Positions 18,163 through 28,100 of a stretch of 64,000 bases of DNA are shown in pieces; positions within the stretch are counted from its first letter, which is position 1; each line of letters begins with the position of its first letter. Both the position numbers and the translations under genes were made by a program. Under the pieces are notes generated by a model. That model did no database searches. It had not been told where the DNA came from and saw only the letters and a program-made list of their open reading frames with translations. Origin of the DNA: Aureispira sp964445645 (GTDB lineage Bacteria > Bacteroidota > Bacteroidia > Chitinophagales > Saprospiraceae); contig CAYULH010000001.1 in assembly GCA_964445645.1 (NCBI GenBank), positions 62,001-126,000 on the forward strand, read 5' to 3'.

Positions 18163-19480
18163 TATCAGCAAAAATAAATTGTAGTTCTTTAATTTTTGGT
18201 CGTCCTCCAAATTTCCCTGCCCGATAATGCGCCTCGAAGTTGGTGTCCTCTCTTACGCCTTCTATATCTTTGGTACTGTATAGAATAGTGGCTCCAAGTT
18301 TATTTTTTTGAGTAAACCAAATTTGATCCTTTCTAAAAATCGTTTTGTCCAATAGGGTGACCTCATGGGTGGCAAATACCAACTGAGCACCTTTGGGATT
18401 CATTACTGAATTATTGAACAAACGAATAAGGAATTTACATAAATTGGGGTGCAAACTATTGTCCAATTCATCAAAAAATAGAATCCCACCTTCATCCAAT
18501 ACCTCTAAAATAATTCCACCTAATGCAAACAATACTTGAGTACCTTGGGATTCTTCTTCAAGCAAGTCAAATTCTACTTGGTCTTTGTATTGATTCCCGT
18601 CATAACGATTGTGAATGGCAACGGTTCGTAGACTATTTTGTGTTATGATGCGATTTCTTATTTCTTTGGGAAACCCCTCAGGAAACTGAAACTGCATTTC
18701 ATCTATTTGTATGGCTTTAACTTCCTCTATACGAGTATCGGCTACTTTTATTAATTGAGATAAACGTTTTCTTAAATGTTCATTCTTACTATCAGCAATA
18801 TTGGTGGCAATATCTTTACAAAGTTTAGATACGTCAAATTTATCTAAAGCATTCCATATTTCTAAGTTGCTAAAATACTTGTATACCTCCGTTAATTGTG
18901 GGTGTGGTATATCTGAACCAAATTTGGAAAGATAGGCTTGGTTGTTAAAAATAGATTTAGGAATATCTCTTGGTTTTAGGAGTTTACCTATCTTAACTGT
19001 TGTATAATCCTTGGATATATCAGGTTCACGTTTAAATAAGTTTGCACCTTTGCCCGAAGGATAAAAGTCAAGTGTTTCTTCTACAATTACGTTCTTGGTA
19101 AAGCCAATTGTATATTCATACTTTATAGTTTCTATCATAAAAACAATAGAAAAAATAACAGGCTGTTCAACGGTTGATACGTCTAATTTAAAAGGCTCAT
19201 AAGCTTGTATAGCTGCGCCTACTTTTAGGTCAGCCGAATGAACAACTAGCCAACGCAATGCAGCCATTGCTCGAATAAAATTACTTTTACCACTAGCATT
19301 CGCACCATAAATAACGGCTGTTTTGAGCAATCGAATAGAGTCGGTGGTGTTTTCTTTTTTTTGTATACTTGCTTCAAACACATTATCCGCTTTACTTTTG
19401 CTAGATTCTGCTTGTAAACTAAAGGTTTCTTTCTCTTTGATAGAGCGAAAGTTTTGAACGGAAAATTCTATTAGTTGCAT
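18155..19480 (-). CDS. AAA/ABC-type ATPase of an AbiL-like (RloA-type) pair
   Basis: A 441-residue SMC/ABC-like ATPase of the COG1106/AAA_21 group. MQLIEFSVQNFRSIKEKETFSL is the typical N-terminus, with Walker A YGANASGKSN at residues 58-67. Walker B and D-loop follow as ILFFDELDNSLHP near 330-345, then a switch His in FATHEVTLLD. A helical insertion sits between. Such ATPases act as sensors or regulators of a TOPRIM/RloB nuclease partner, here the gene that overlaps its stop by 8 nt, which implies translational coupling. The two genes form a compact module between unrelated metabolic genes. CAAAAATA at 19503-19510 (TATTTTTG on the coding strand) could be its -7 box. Confidence 0.85.
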   Translation of the reverse strand: MQLIEFSVQNFRSIKEKETFSLQAESSKSKADNVFEASIQKKENTTDSIRLLKTAVIYGANASGKSNFIRAMAALRWLVVHSADLKVGAAIQAYEPFKLDVSTVEQPVIFSIVFMIETIKYEYTIGFTKNVIVEETLDFYPSGKGANLFKREPDISKDYTTVKIGKLLKPRDIPKSIFNNQAYLSKFGSDIPHPQLTEVYKYFSNLEIWNALDKFDVSKLCKDIATNIADSKNEHLRKRLSQLIKVADTRIEEVKAIQIDEMQFQFPEGFPKEIRNRIITQNSLRTVAIHNRYDGNQYKDQVEFDLLEEESQGTQVLFALGGIILEVLDEGGILFFDELDNSLHPNLCKFLIRLFNNSVMNPKGAQLVFATHEVTLLDKTIFRKDQIWFTQKNKLGATILYSTKDIEGVREDTNFEAHYRAGKFGGRPKIKELQFIFADNA

Positions 19481-19502
19481 ACTTGCTTATTTTGATTTTA
19501 AA

Positions 19503-19510
19503 CAAAAATA
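19503..19510 (-). promoter_or_regulatory. -7 box candidate for the ATPase-RloB operon
   Basis: On the minus strand the octamer reads TATTTTTG, matching TAnnTTTG, 23 bp before the ATPase start. No clear -33 element. Confidence 0.3.
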
Positions 19511-19635
19511 ATGTAAAAAATGGACTTAAAGAAGTAATTAATTTACTTTAAGGTGCTTTTATACAAAAAACAAACAAAGTGCTAAAAGTTAAAATGAAGC
19601 TATAAATCATAATTTAACCATTCAACCATCAACCA

Positions 19636-20418
19636 ATGATCATCAACAGCATACAACTATTTCCTATCAAATCCCTAGATCGGGTAGTGGTCAACCAAGC
19701 AAAAGTGACAACAGGGCAAGCCTTAGAATTTGATAGGAGGTGGGCCATTCATAGAAAACGAGATGGCAGAACGGTCAATGGCAAAAAATATCCAGCCGTG
19801 CATCAATTGAGAGCATTGTTTGAATTGGAGGAACGTGTGGTGCATTTGCAAGCCCCGCAGCAAGCCGCCCAAAAATTTGCCTTAGTAGGCGATTTTGCTC
19901 CTTTAAATGAATACTTGTCGGATTATTTTGGTGAGGCGGTAGAGGTTTCAGAAGATGAGCATAGAGGCTTTCCCGATCATACAACAGCTAATGTGGGGGC
20001 TTCGTTGGTGAGTAGACAAACCCTGCAACAAGTAGGTGCGTGGTTTGATTTGCCAGAGGAGGAAGTCAATCGGCGAATGCGAATGAATTTTGTGGTAGAT
20101 GCCTCTGCTGCTTTTGAGGAAGACAAATTGTTAGCTCAAAACAAAGAACAGCCGAATGCTTTTAATTTTGGAAAGGTGGAGGTGTGGCCGTACAAACCCT
20201 GTGTGCGCTGTCCTGTGCCTACTAGAGATTCGCAAAATGGGGAAGCTATTCGAGGTTTTCAGAAAGAATATGTGCAACGCCGCTTGGCGCTGCAACCCCA
20301 GCTTTTGGAGCATCCGCTTTATGCCCATGCTTATATGTGTGGGATTGTATTAATTATTCCAGAAGCCTCTGTAGGGCAAATAATGGAGGTAGGGATGCCA
20401 ATAACCCCTAAAATGTAA
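19636..20418 (+). CDS. MOSC-domain protein with N-terminal beta-barrel
   Basis: A 260-residue protein of the MOSC/YcbX-mARC type. The start MIINSIQLFPIKSLDRVVVNQAKV is the usual MOSC N-terminal barrel (LxxYPIKS-like), followed by DRRWAIH. The MOSC domain proper carries NFVVDA and KPCVRCPVPTRD; Cys189 or Cys192 is the expected molybdenum ligand. Relatives bind molybdenum cofactor and reduce N-hydroxylated bases with an electron partner. No ferredoxin domain is fused and no cofactor gene lies nearby, so an external reductase is needed if it is active. Its stop lies only 7 bp from the convergent gpsA stop. Confidence 0.88.
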   Translation: MIINSIQLFPIKSLDRVVVNQAKVTTGQALEFDRRWAIHRKRDGRTVNGKKYPAVHQLRALFELEERVVHLQAPQQAAQKFALVGDFAPLNEYLSDYFGEAVEVSEDEHRGFPDHTTANVGASLVSRQTLQQVGAWFDLPEEEVNRRMRMNFVVDASAAFEEDKLLAQNKEQPNAFNFGKVEVWPYKPCVRCPVPTRDSQNGEAIRGFQKEYVQRRLALQPQLLEHPLYAHAYMCGIVLIIPEASVGQIMEVGMPITPKM

Positions 20419-20425
20419 ATGGGAT

Positions 20426-21460
20426 TTACAAATAATCGACATCCACAGCATAAGGATAAGTAATCAGCACCTGAATGGCGTTATCAATAGACATATTCTT
20501 AAAGAAAACACGATAGAGAATTTCTACAATCGGTGTTGTTACGCCCAAATGAGCAACCAAGGAGCGCACCGTTTCCAAGGTTTTGACCCCTTCAATGACA
20601 TCGGCACTAGTGGCTACAATTTGTTCTAGGGTTTCGCCTTGGCCCAAGCGATAGCCAGCTTTGTAATTTCGGCTGTTCTCACTGGATGCGGTGGCCACCA
20701 AATCGCCAATGCCAGCCACGCCCAAAAAAGGTTTAATGTCTGCTCCCACGGCTTTGCCAATGTGAATCATTTCGGACAAGCCTCTAGTGATGAGCAAGGC
20801 CCACAAATTCTTACCCAATCCTTTGCCACCCAAAATGCCCGCCGCCAAGGCAATAATATTTTTGAGTGCGCCTGCCAATTCTGCACCAATAATATCATGA
20901 TCGCCATAGACCTGAAAGCGATTGCTTTTGAGTACCGCTTGTCCTGCTTTTATTACTTCTGTAAATGGACTGGCAATGAGTGTGGCCGCAGGTTGTCCTT
21001 CCATAATTTCTTTGGAGAGATTGGGGCCCGACAAACAGCCAATTCTACAAATAATACTCTCTTCCTCAATAACTTGGCTCATGGTTTTGATGTGCTCGGG
21101 GCGCAGTGTTTCACCGGGTTCTAGGGGGGCTAAGTCCAAGCCCTTGGTACCATGAATCAAAAAATGGCGTGGATTGAGAAAGGGGCTCAACTGCTGCATC
21201 ATGCTTCTAAATGCTTGCGAGGGCACGACAGGAAAAATAAGCTGACACTCTTTGGCTACCAAGCTAATATCAGAGACGGCTTTTATGCGAGGCGACAAGT
21301 TGCCGTATACCCCTGTTCTTTTTTCAATGGCTTGACGCACCTCTTCTCTACGTGCATACAACAGTACATCGACGTTTTCGGCGAGCAGATTGGCAATAGC
21401 ACGCCCAAAACTTCCCGAACCAATAATACCAACAGGAGCTGTTTGTTTATTTGTTTCCAT
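20426..21460 (-). CDS. gpsA: NAD(P)H-dependent glycerol-3-phosphate dehydrogenase
   Basis: Reduces dihydroxyacetone phosphate to sn-glycerol 3-phosphate for phospholipid synthesis. I chose the start at 21460 (METNKQTAPVGIIG), since the upstream ten codons are not family-like. The Rossmann GIIGSGSFG has its glycines at 14, 16 and 19. The blocks HGTKGLD, LSGPNLSKEI and GAELAGALKNIIALAAGI (with the catalytic Lys) and the C-terminal GDLVATASSENSRNY are intact. The length of 344 residues is normal. Probably transcribed alone from the TATCTTTG box at 21509-21502. Confidence 0.95.
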   Translation of the reverse strand: METNKQTAPVGIIGSGSFGRAIANLLAENVDVLLYARREEVRQAIEKRTGVYGNLSPRIKAVSDISLVAKECQLIFPVVPSQAFRSMMQQLSPFLNPRHFLIHGTKGLDLAPLEPGETLRPEHIKTMSQVIEEESIICRIGCLSGPNLSKEIMEGQPAATLIASPFTEVIKAGQAVLKSNRFQVYGDHDIIGAELAGALKNIIALAAGILGGKGLGKNLWALLITRGLSEMIHIGKAVGADIKPFLGVAGIGDLVATASSENSRNYKAGYRLGQGETLEQIVATSADVIEGVKTLETVRSLVAHLGVTTPIVEILYRVFFKNMSIDNAIQVLITYPYAVDVDYL

Positions 21461-21771
21461 GTTATAATTTATACCATTAGAGATGAACAATGTCCAAGTT
21501 TCAAAGATAGTTAGAAGTTTGCGAAAAAACGGTTTTTGGGTCTGCTAAAGCCTTTGAAAAGCCCAAACATGCGCTTTAGATTTTAATTTTTTTTGATAAA
21601 AAACAAATTTTTTAGACCACGCAACCACCATAAAGCGTTGGAGTTACATCTAACCAATTAAATAACCGTATTCCGCCTATCTAAGCATAACCAACACTGG
21701 AATACTTAACTAAACAAAACGAACAGGTTCTTATCACTAAACCAGAGCCGTTCCCCAAAACGAATACTATT
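21461..21771. other. divergent intergenic region gpsA / VWA lipoprotein
   Basis: A 311-bp region without a gene. CAAAGATA at 21502-21509 reads TATCTTTG on the minus strand and is a plausible -7 box for gpsA. On the plus strand, arms 21545-21551 and 21573-21579 form a 7-bp hairpin followed by a T-rich run, possibly a terminator with no recognised gene before it. No clear promoter was seen for the downstream lipoprotein gene. Confidence 0.45.
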
Positions 21772-22977
21772 ATGACAAAATTAATTGCTTTGTTGCTCGT
21801 AATAAGCAGCTGTTTTACGTTTTCTTGTATTGATTCTACTGCCAACAACGAAAACTCGCCTAAAACTGTCCAAGAAGGTTCAGTAAATAATGAAAATACC
21901 CCCAAGGCACCCAAAGCTCCCAATGCCAAACCCAGAATTCAAGTAGCGTTGATTTTGGATACCAGCAGCAGTATGGACGGCTTAATTGACCAAGCCAAGT
22001 CTCAATTGTGGAAAATGGTGAATGAATTGGCCACTTCTAAGAGAGATGGAGAAATTCCTAGCATTGAATTGGCCTTGTACGAACATGGAAAAGATGATCT
22101 TTCGGCTAGTGATGGTTATTTACAAAACCTAGTGCCATTGACCAATGATTTGGATTTGGTTTCTGAAAAATTATTTGCTTTGACTACGAATGGTGGCGAA
22201 GAGTTTTGTGGTTGGGCTATCCAAGATGCTACCCAAAAATTGGAGTGGAGCGAAAAAGAGGAAGACCTGAAAATTATTATTATTGCTGGTAATGAAGGGT
22301 TTAACCAAGGGGCTGTAGGTTATAAAGTAGCGTGCAAAGAGGCGATTACCAAGGGTATTGTAGTTAATACTATTTTCTGTGGCGATTGTAATGAAGGTAT
22401 TCGCTTATTGTGGCAAGATGGTGCCGATCGTGCCGAAGGAAAATACTTGTGCATCAATCAGAATAATAAAGTAGCGCATATTGCTACGCCTTTTGATAGT
22501 GATTTGGGCCAATTGAACAGCAAATTAAACGATACTTATATTGCTTTTGGAGCAGAAGGAGAGATGCGCCAACAACGCCAAGTAATGCAAGATGCCAATG
22601 CAGCGCAGTATGGTGCTGGTAATGTAGCTTCTCGTGCGGCTTCTAAATCCAAAAAATCGGCTTACAACAACAGCTCTTGGGATGCTGTAGATGCCATGGA
22701 AGATGATGAGACGATAGTAGAGGAAATGGAGGAAGAGTATTTGCCTGATGAAATGAAAGGAATGAGTGTAGAAGAGCGCAAAGCGTATATCAAAAAGAAA
22801 GCAGATGAACGGGCGGCTATCCAAAAAGAAATTCAAGAAATTGCGGCCAAAAGAGATGCGTTTATCGCTGAAAAACGCAAAGAGGAAGCGGGCAACACCA
22901 ACAATACCTTAGATCAAGTAATGCTCAAAACCATTCGTGAGCAAGCTGTGAAAAAAGGGTATGAGTTTGAAAAGTAA
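21772..22977 (+). CDS. von Willebrand factor A domain lipoprotein
   Basis: A 401-residue exported protein. The N-terminus MTKLIALLLVISSCFTFSC is a lipoprotein signal with Cys19 as the likely lipidated residue, then a Pro/Asn-rich linker. The VWA domain starts at ~56 with an intact MIDAS motif D63-T-S65-S-S67, followed by ELALYEHG and IIIIAGNEGF. A conserved-looking NTIFCGDCNEG segment carries two cysteines. The C-terminal ~130 residues are charged and helical (EEMEEEYLPDEMKGM, then Lys/Glu repeats), likely a coiled coil. Probably a periplasm-facing binding or scaffold protein; the ligand is unknown and no MoxR or other VWA-partner gene is adjacent. Confidence 0.82.
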   Translation: MTKLIALLLVISSCFTFSCIDSTANNENSPKTVQEGSVNNENTPKAPKAPNAKPRIQVALILDTSSSMDGLIDQAKSQLWKMVNELATSKRDGEIPSIELALYEHGKDDLSASDGYLQNLVPLTNDLDLVSEKLFALTTNGGEEFCGWAIQDATQKLEWSEKEEDLKIIIIAGNEGFNQGAVGYKVACKEAITKGIVVNTIFCGDCNEGIRLLWQDGADRAEGKYLCINQNNKVAHIATPFDSDLGQLNSKLNDTYIAFGAEGEMRQQRQVMQDANAAQYGAGNVASRAASKSKKSAYNNSSWDAVDAMEDDETIVEEMEEEYLPDEMKGMSVEERKAYIKKKADERAAIQKEIQEIAAKRDAFIAEKRKEEAGNTNNTLDQVMLKTIREQAVKKGYEFEK

Positions 22978-23009
22978 AGAAATGTGATTGTTAATAATGT
23001 ATAATCTTA

Positions 23010-23046
23010 GTCCTTTGTTGGCATTGCCAGCAAAGGGCTTTTTTTA
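23010..23046 (+). terminator. Rho-independent terminator after the VWA lipoprotein gene
   Basis: 11-bp stem (23012-23022 with 23026-23036, one G-U) with a 3-nt loop, followed by a T run at 23039-23045. It lies 35 bp past the stop and just before the convergent DCC-family gene. Confidence 0.85.
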
Positions 23047-23063
23047 TAAAAAAAAACAGCCCA

Positions 23064-23477
23064 TCAATCAACCAAAAAACGAGCGCGATTTTCGGGCGTA
23101 GGCATCATACAAGCATCCTTCTTGCCAAACCAGCGATAGCGATTACGAGCCACCCAACGATACACGGCATTCCGAATAAAACGAGGCACCAAAATAAAAA
23201 CATAGAGCAAAGGCCAAGCTCCCGACAAGTGCCTTACTACACGCAAAGAGGCCGTAGAATGCGTATAAGCCTTGCCATTTTCTATCAGCACCACTCTTTC
23301 CAAATCCTTGGGATTGAGATCGTGTCTTTGCAACAAATCCTTGGCCAAATCAGATTGCAAAGGCGCAAATTTGAAGTGCTGTTTGGGGTCGCGTTGTATG
23401 ATAAATTGCACACTTTGATCGCAGAGATTGCAAACGCCATCAAACAAAACGATAGCTGCTGCATCAGATGTTTTCAT
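23064..23477 (-). CDS. DCC-family (DUF393) thiol-disulfide oxidoreductase-like protein
   Basis: A 137-residue protein with the DCC signature near its start: IVLFDGVCNLCDQSVQFII, where DGVCNLC places two cysteines as a CxxC pair. The FKFAPLQS block and the C-terminal YRWVARNRYRWFG, typical of DUF393 proteins, are present. A hydrophobic stretch near 85-105 (LSGAWPLLYVFILVPRF) may dip into the membrane. Redox function is presumed from the CxxC, not demonstrated for most members. It starts 3 bp after the rmuC stop, so it is co-transcribed with rmuC. Confidence 0.88.
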   Translation of the reverse strand: MKTSDAAAIVLFDGVCNLCDQSVQFIIQRDPKQHFKFAPLQSDLAKDLLQRHDLNPKDLERVVLIENGKAYTHSTASLRVVRHLSGAWPLLYVFILVPRFIRNAVYRWVARNRYRWFGKKDACMMPTPENRARFLVD

Positions 23478-23480
23478 AAA

Positions 23481-24800
23481 TTATGGTTTGGTAATAACTT
23501 TATTAATAGGCTCTTCCTCGCCCATATATTCTGGAAGCTGCTTGCTAGTTTTGGCCCCCAATTCCTTGAGTTGTGCCGCTTTAGAAACGAGGTTTCCACG
23601 GCCGTACTGTAGTTTTTTCATCGCCTCATTATACTCTACCTCAACCGCCCTGATTTTGTTCCCCAATTTTTGTAAATCCTCTGTAAAACCAACAAACTTA
23701 TCGTACATCTTGCCCGCCCGCTCTGCAATGACCAAGGCATTTCTATTCTGATTTTCCTGTTGCCAAACATTGGCAATCGTGCGTGTAGTGGTCAGCAAGG
23801 TCATTGGGCTTACAATAATAACATTCTGTTCAAACGCTCGATAAAAAAGCTGGTGGTCGTTTTGTAAGGCCAAGGCATAAGCCGCCTCCAAAGGAACAAA
23901 CATCAATACAAAATCCAAACTATTGAGTTCGTTGATTTGTTGGTATTTCTTACGGCTGAGTTCCTTGACGTGGTTTTTGATAGAGGTGAGGTGTGCTTGA
24001 AGTGCCTTGTCCGCAGCCGTTTCGGTAGGCGCATTGATAAAACGCTCATAAGCCGTCAGGCTCATTTTAGAATCAATAATCAAATGCTTTTTGTTGGGCA
24101 GATTCAAAATCAAGTCAGGCAGTTGGCGTTTGCCCTCTTCTGTTTTGAACGATTGTTGCGTGCTGTATTCTATATCCTTGCGTAAGCCCGATTTTTCGAG
24201 CAGTCGTTCCAGAATCAATTCGCCCCAATTGCCTTGGGTTTTGGCCTCGCCCTTGAGCGCACGAGTCAGGTTGCGGGTTTCGATATTCATTTCTTGGTTG
24301 AGTGCCGTGAGTTGGCGAATTTGCTCTTGCAAGGTAGCACGCTGCTTGCTTTCATCGCCATAAAAATGAGCGACTTGCTGCTCAAAGTGCTTGATTTTTT
24401 CTTTGAGCGGATCGAGCAGTGCCGTTAAGTTTTGTTGGTTTTGGGCGGTAAATTTTTGGCTTTTTTCTTCCAATAGCGTATTGGCCGTATGAGCAAACTC
24501 TAGGCGCAATTGTTCTTGGATTTGTTGCAATTGACCCTGCTGTTCCTGTAGTTTTTCTTGTTGGTGTTGTACCACTTGCTCTTGTGTCGCCAAGGCTTTG
24601 TTGAGATCAATGCACTCAATTTCTTTATCCTCCACCTGTTTTTCTAGCCGTTCAATCCTATTAATAGCTGTATCATAAACCGCTTGGAGCACTTGTGGTT
24701 CAGAAGAGCCGTCTTGCTTGTTGTTGTGTTTTAAAATGGCCATCAAGTAGCCTAAGGTTGACCCCAATACAATACCAATACCTAGATAAATCAGTTCCAT
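23481..24800 (-). CDS. rmuC: RmuC-family DNA recombination protein
   Basis: A 439-residue protein: an N-terminal membrane anchor (about residues 2-24), a long coiled coil rich in Gln/Glu (~35-180), then the RmuC domain with TQGNWGELILERLLEKSGLRKDIEY, PDLILNLPNKKHLIIDSKMSL and VSPMTLLTTTRTIANVW. The C-terminal domain belongs to the PD-(D/E)XK nuclease superfamily (Asp in PDLIL, DSK core). RmuC restrains inversions at short inverted repeats in E. coli. Full length. The DCC-family gene follows after 3 bp. Confidence 0.93.
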   Translation of the reverse strand: MELIYLGIGIVLGSTLGYLMAILKHNNKQDGSSEPQVLQAVYDTAINRIERLEKQVEDKEIECIDLNKALATQEQVVQHQQEKLQEQQGQLQQIQEQLRLEFAHTANTLLEEKSQKFTAQNQQNLTALLDPLKEKIKHFEQQVAHFYGDESKQRATLQEQIRQLTALNQEMNIETRNLTRALKGEAKTQGNWGELILERLLEKSGLRKDIEYSTQQSFKTEEGKRQLPDLILNLPNKKHLIIDSKMSLTAYERFINAPTETAADKALQAHLTSIKNHVKELSRKKYQQINELNSLDFVLMFVPLEAAYALALQNDHQLFYRAFEQNVIIVSPMTLLTTTRTIANVWQQENQNRNALVIAERAGKMYDKFVGFTEDLQKLGNKIRAVEVEYNEAMKKLQYGRGNLVSKAAQLKELGAKTSKQLPEYMGEEEPINKVITKP

Positions 24801-25197
24801 AATACAATTGATGAATAAAAATTATTGAGAAGAAGGTTTAGTTGTAACAAATTAGAACTTAAATAGATGAAAATTAGTCTATTAAACAAACATTCTTAAC
24901 AAGAAAAAAAATATGGTTACTGTGGAGTGGTATCTAGCACTTCAAAATACATAAATTGATGCAGTTAATTCGTAAAAAAAGCAGTTTTTATGCCTTATAT
25001 TACTCAATTAAAAACAAATAAAGGTTTGATTGGACAGAAGGAAGTAAATCAATTCTTCTTGTTCTTAATTTATTTCTAAATTTGAAAGAAAAATATTAGT
25101 TCACCCCCTTAGGTTGTAATTTTATTTAAATAAAATTACATTTTACTATCCTTATTACCTGCCATTGAATCATCCAAATTTTTGACCATTGTACAAC
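24801..25197. other. divergent intergenic region rmuC / CHAT operon
   Basis: About 400 bp, very AT-rich, with no gene. TAAATTTG at 25077-25084 is a -7 box candidate for the CHAT operon (no good -33). Positions 25115-25140 form a perfect 26-nt palindrome between that box and the start codon, followed by TTTTA. Confidence 0.45.
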
Positions 25198-28100
25198 ATG
25201 TTTCCCCCTCGCTATTTAGGCAATTTTTGCACAACCATAGTCGTCTATTTTATTACCATTGCTGTAGTTACAGCCCAACAAAACACAACTCTACAAGCCA
25301 TTGATGTCCTATATGGAAAGGGCGATTATAAAGTGGCCGGCCAACGTTATAAGCAGTTTGCAAACAAGAATAAAGAGAAGCAACTGGATAATTTTATTCA
25401 GGCACAGGCTGCTTATGTATTGGCGGCTTTGCAGCAAGGCCGGCAAGATGCTGTTTTTGAGGATATACAGGCCGCCGAACTTACCGCTAAGAACAAAAAA
25501 ATTAATGGGGTATCAGAGGCACGCCTTCAATTGATGTTGGGCCGCTATCATTTGTTGTATAAGGAATATGATTTGGCTATGCCTTTATTAGAGGAAACTC
25601 AAAAATTGAGTGAAAAGTTAGGCACCAAACTGACTGCGCCTATGCACTTGGAGTTGTACTGTGCATTGGGTGATTTGTATAAGGGGCGTGGCCAAAAAGA
25701 AGCAGCTCTAAAGGCGTATAACAAGGCAATTGCGATTGCTGATGGGCAGAAGCATGAGGAGCGCAACTATGAGCAGTTGGCAGATATTAAAATTCTAGCT
25801 GGGGAGTTGTATGATGAAGTATTGCAGCCCGAAGAGGCGATAGATCGCTACGAAGGGGTGTTGTCTCAAAAAGACACCTTATTGGCCAAAGAACCCGAAC
25901 GGGCAGGAGAGTTGTATTATCGCTTGGGAGGGGTGTATTTTAAACGCAAGGATTATGATGCGGCTGAAGTTTCGCTCAATAAAGCATTGGAATACCAATT
26001 GAAGGAGACTGAAAAATCAGAGACTAAGTTTATGTTGTCTACGATTTATTTTGATCGGGGCAAATATGAATTGGCCTTGGTGTTTAATAGCAGTGCCTTG
26101 AACAATTGGAGCCCCTTGCAAGGTAGGCTTCCTCAAGAAAATTTTAAGGGTTTTTTGCAATATGGCAAATTAAGCAGCAAACAAACTACAGCAAAGCAAG
26201 CCATCAATAACTATAAACGATTCACCCAGCAGCCCGATGATTGGACATTAGATGATGCTATAAAGGCTATTAAAGAGCAAAAATTGATTTATGAGCCTCA
26301 ACCTGAATTGTCCGACAATTACAATGTTTCTTTGCTCAGTTATCACCAAGCTGGTGAAAATGTCGCCAAATTGCCCACCGACCAGCAAACGGTAGCGGAT
26401 ATTGATGTACAAATGGCCAAAGGGGCTTTGTTTTTTAAGACCAAAAACTACAGCAGAGCCAAGGGGCATTTTGAGCGTGCCTTGGAGTTGATGAAAACCA
26501 TTTATGAGGAAAAGCATCCCATGGTGGTAGAGGCCAAACGCTCCTTGAGTGAGGTGTATTTGGAGGAGGAAATCTATCAACAGGCCATGCGCTATATTGA
26601 TGAGGCGTTGGCTGCTTCTCTAGCAGAAGGGGACGTGCCGCAGGGCAATAATGTACCGCCTATTGACAATGCCAAATTCCCCTTGGAATTGTTGTACGCT
26701 ATTGGAACCAAGGGTAAGGTACTCAAAGGGCTGTACAAAGAATCGGGCGATAAAAAACATCTCATTCAGTCCTTGGCTATGTTTGATGCAACCATTAAAC
26801 TGCTCAATAAATTGCGTCGAACTTATCGCCGCGAAGGCTCCAAATACCAATTGGCACGCTTGGCCAAAATGTTTAGCAAGGAAGCGTCCTTGGTTTGTTA
26901 TCAATTGTACGAATTGGAGCAAAAGAAAGCGTATTATGATCGAGCATTTGATTATGTAGAATTGGCCAAAGGATCGCTCTTGTTGGAGGCTATTCGAGAA
27001 CTCAAAGCACGAAAAGTAGCCAGCATTCCAGATTCGATTATTCAGCAAGAGCAGCAACTAAAAATTCAGATTTCTTACCTAAAAGGAGAGATTTATAGCG
27101 AAATAAGAAAAGGGTTTAACAAGGATTTGAAGTATTTGGGGAGCTTGGAGAGTGAATTAGAAGAGGTGGAGGCCATACATGAGGAGTTAATTCAGACACT
27201 AGAGGCTGCTTATCCCAAGTATTATAAATTGAAGTATGATTTTTCTACTGCCACAGTAGAAGCCTTGCAGGCCATACTCCAACCACAGGAGGTATTGCTC
27301 AATTATGCTCTGCTCGATTCTGCTATTCTGGTTATGGGCATTAGTGCCGACCAAACATTTTGTCAACTGGTCCAACATTCTAATAGAAGTACCAAAAAGA
27401 AAGTTAGGCGTTTTATTGCTGCACTCGAAGATCGAGACAAAACCAAAATAGCCCAGTATGGCACTTTGCTTTATCAAGCAGTTTTAATGCCTCTTGAGGC
27501 GTTTATTGATGGAAAAGACTTAATTATTATTCCTGATGGGGTGCTTAATAATTTGTCGTTTGAGACCTTAATCACCAAAACAGAGCCACAGTTTCAGTAC
27601 CTGTTATTTAATCATGCTATTTGTTATAACTATTCTGCTTCAGTATACCTAGTCAATCATAAGCAACAAGATGCTGCCCGTTCCAACGAAATTGTGGGTT
27701 TTGCGCCTGATTTTGCCCAGATAGATTCTATTCTTAGAACCAATGACTTAGCAGACCATGAATTGTACCAAATGGAATTGGAGCCACTCAAGTACGCCCA
27801 ACAAGAAGTAAATGCTTTAGATAGATTATTTAGTGAGCGAAGCCATTTGTTTACAGGGCTAACGGCTACCGAGACAGAGGTAAAGCAAACTAGTCATCAT
27901 TATGGTGTATTGCATTTTGCTACACATGGCTTAATCAATCACAGTGATCCTATGTACTCTAGTTTGGCTTTTGCTATGGACGAAGAGAATGATGGTTTGC
28001 TGTACACCCATGAGTTGTTTAGTATGGAACTCAATGCGAGTTTGGTGACACTGAGTGCCTGCAATTCTGGGGTGGGAAAACTCTATGAAGGGGAAGGCAT

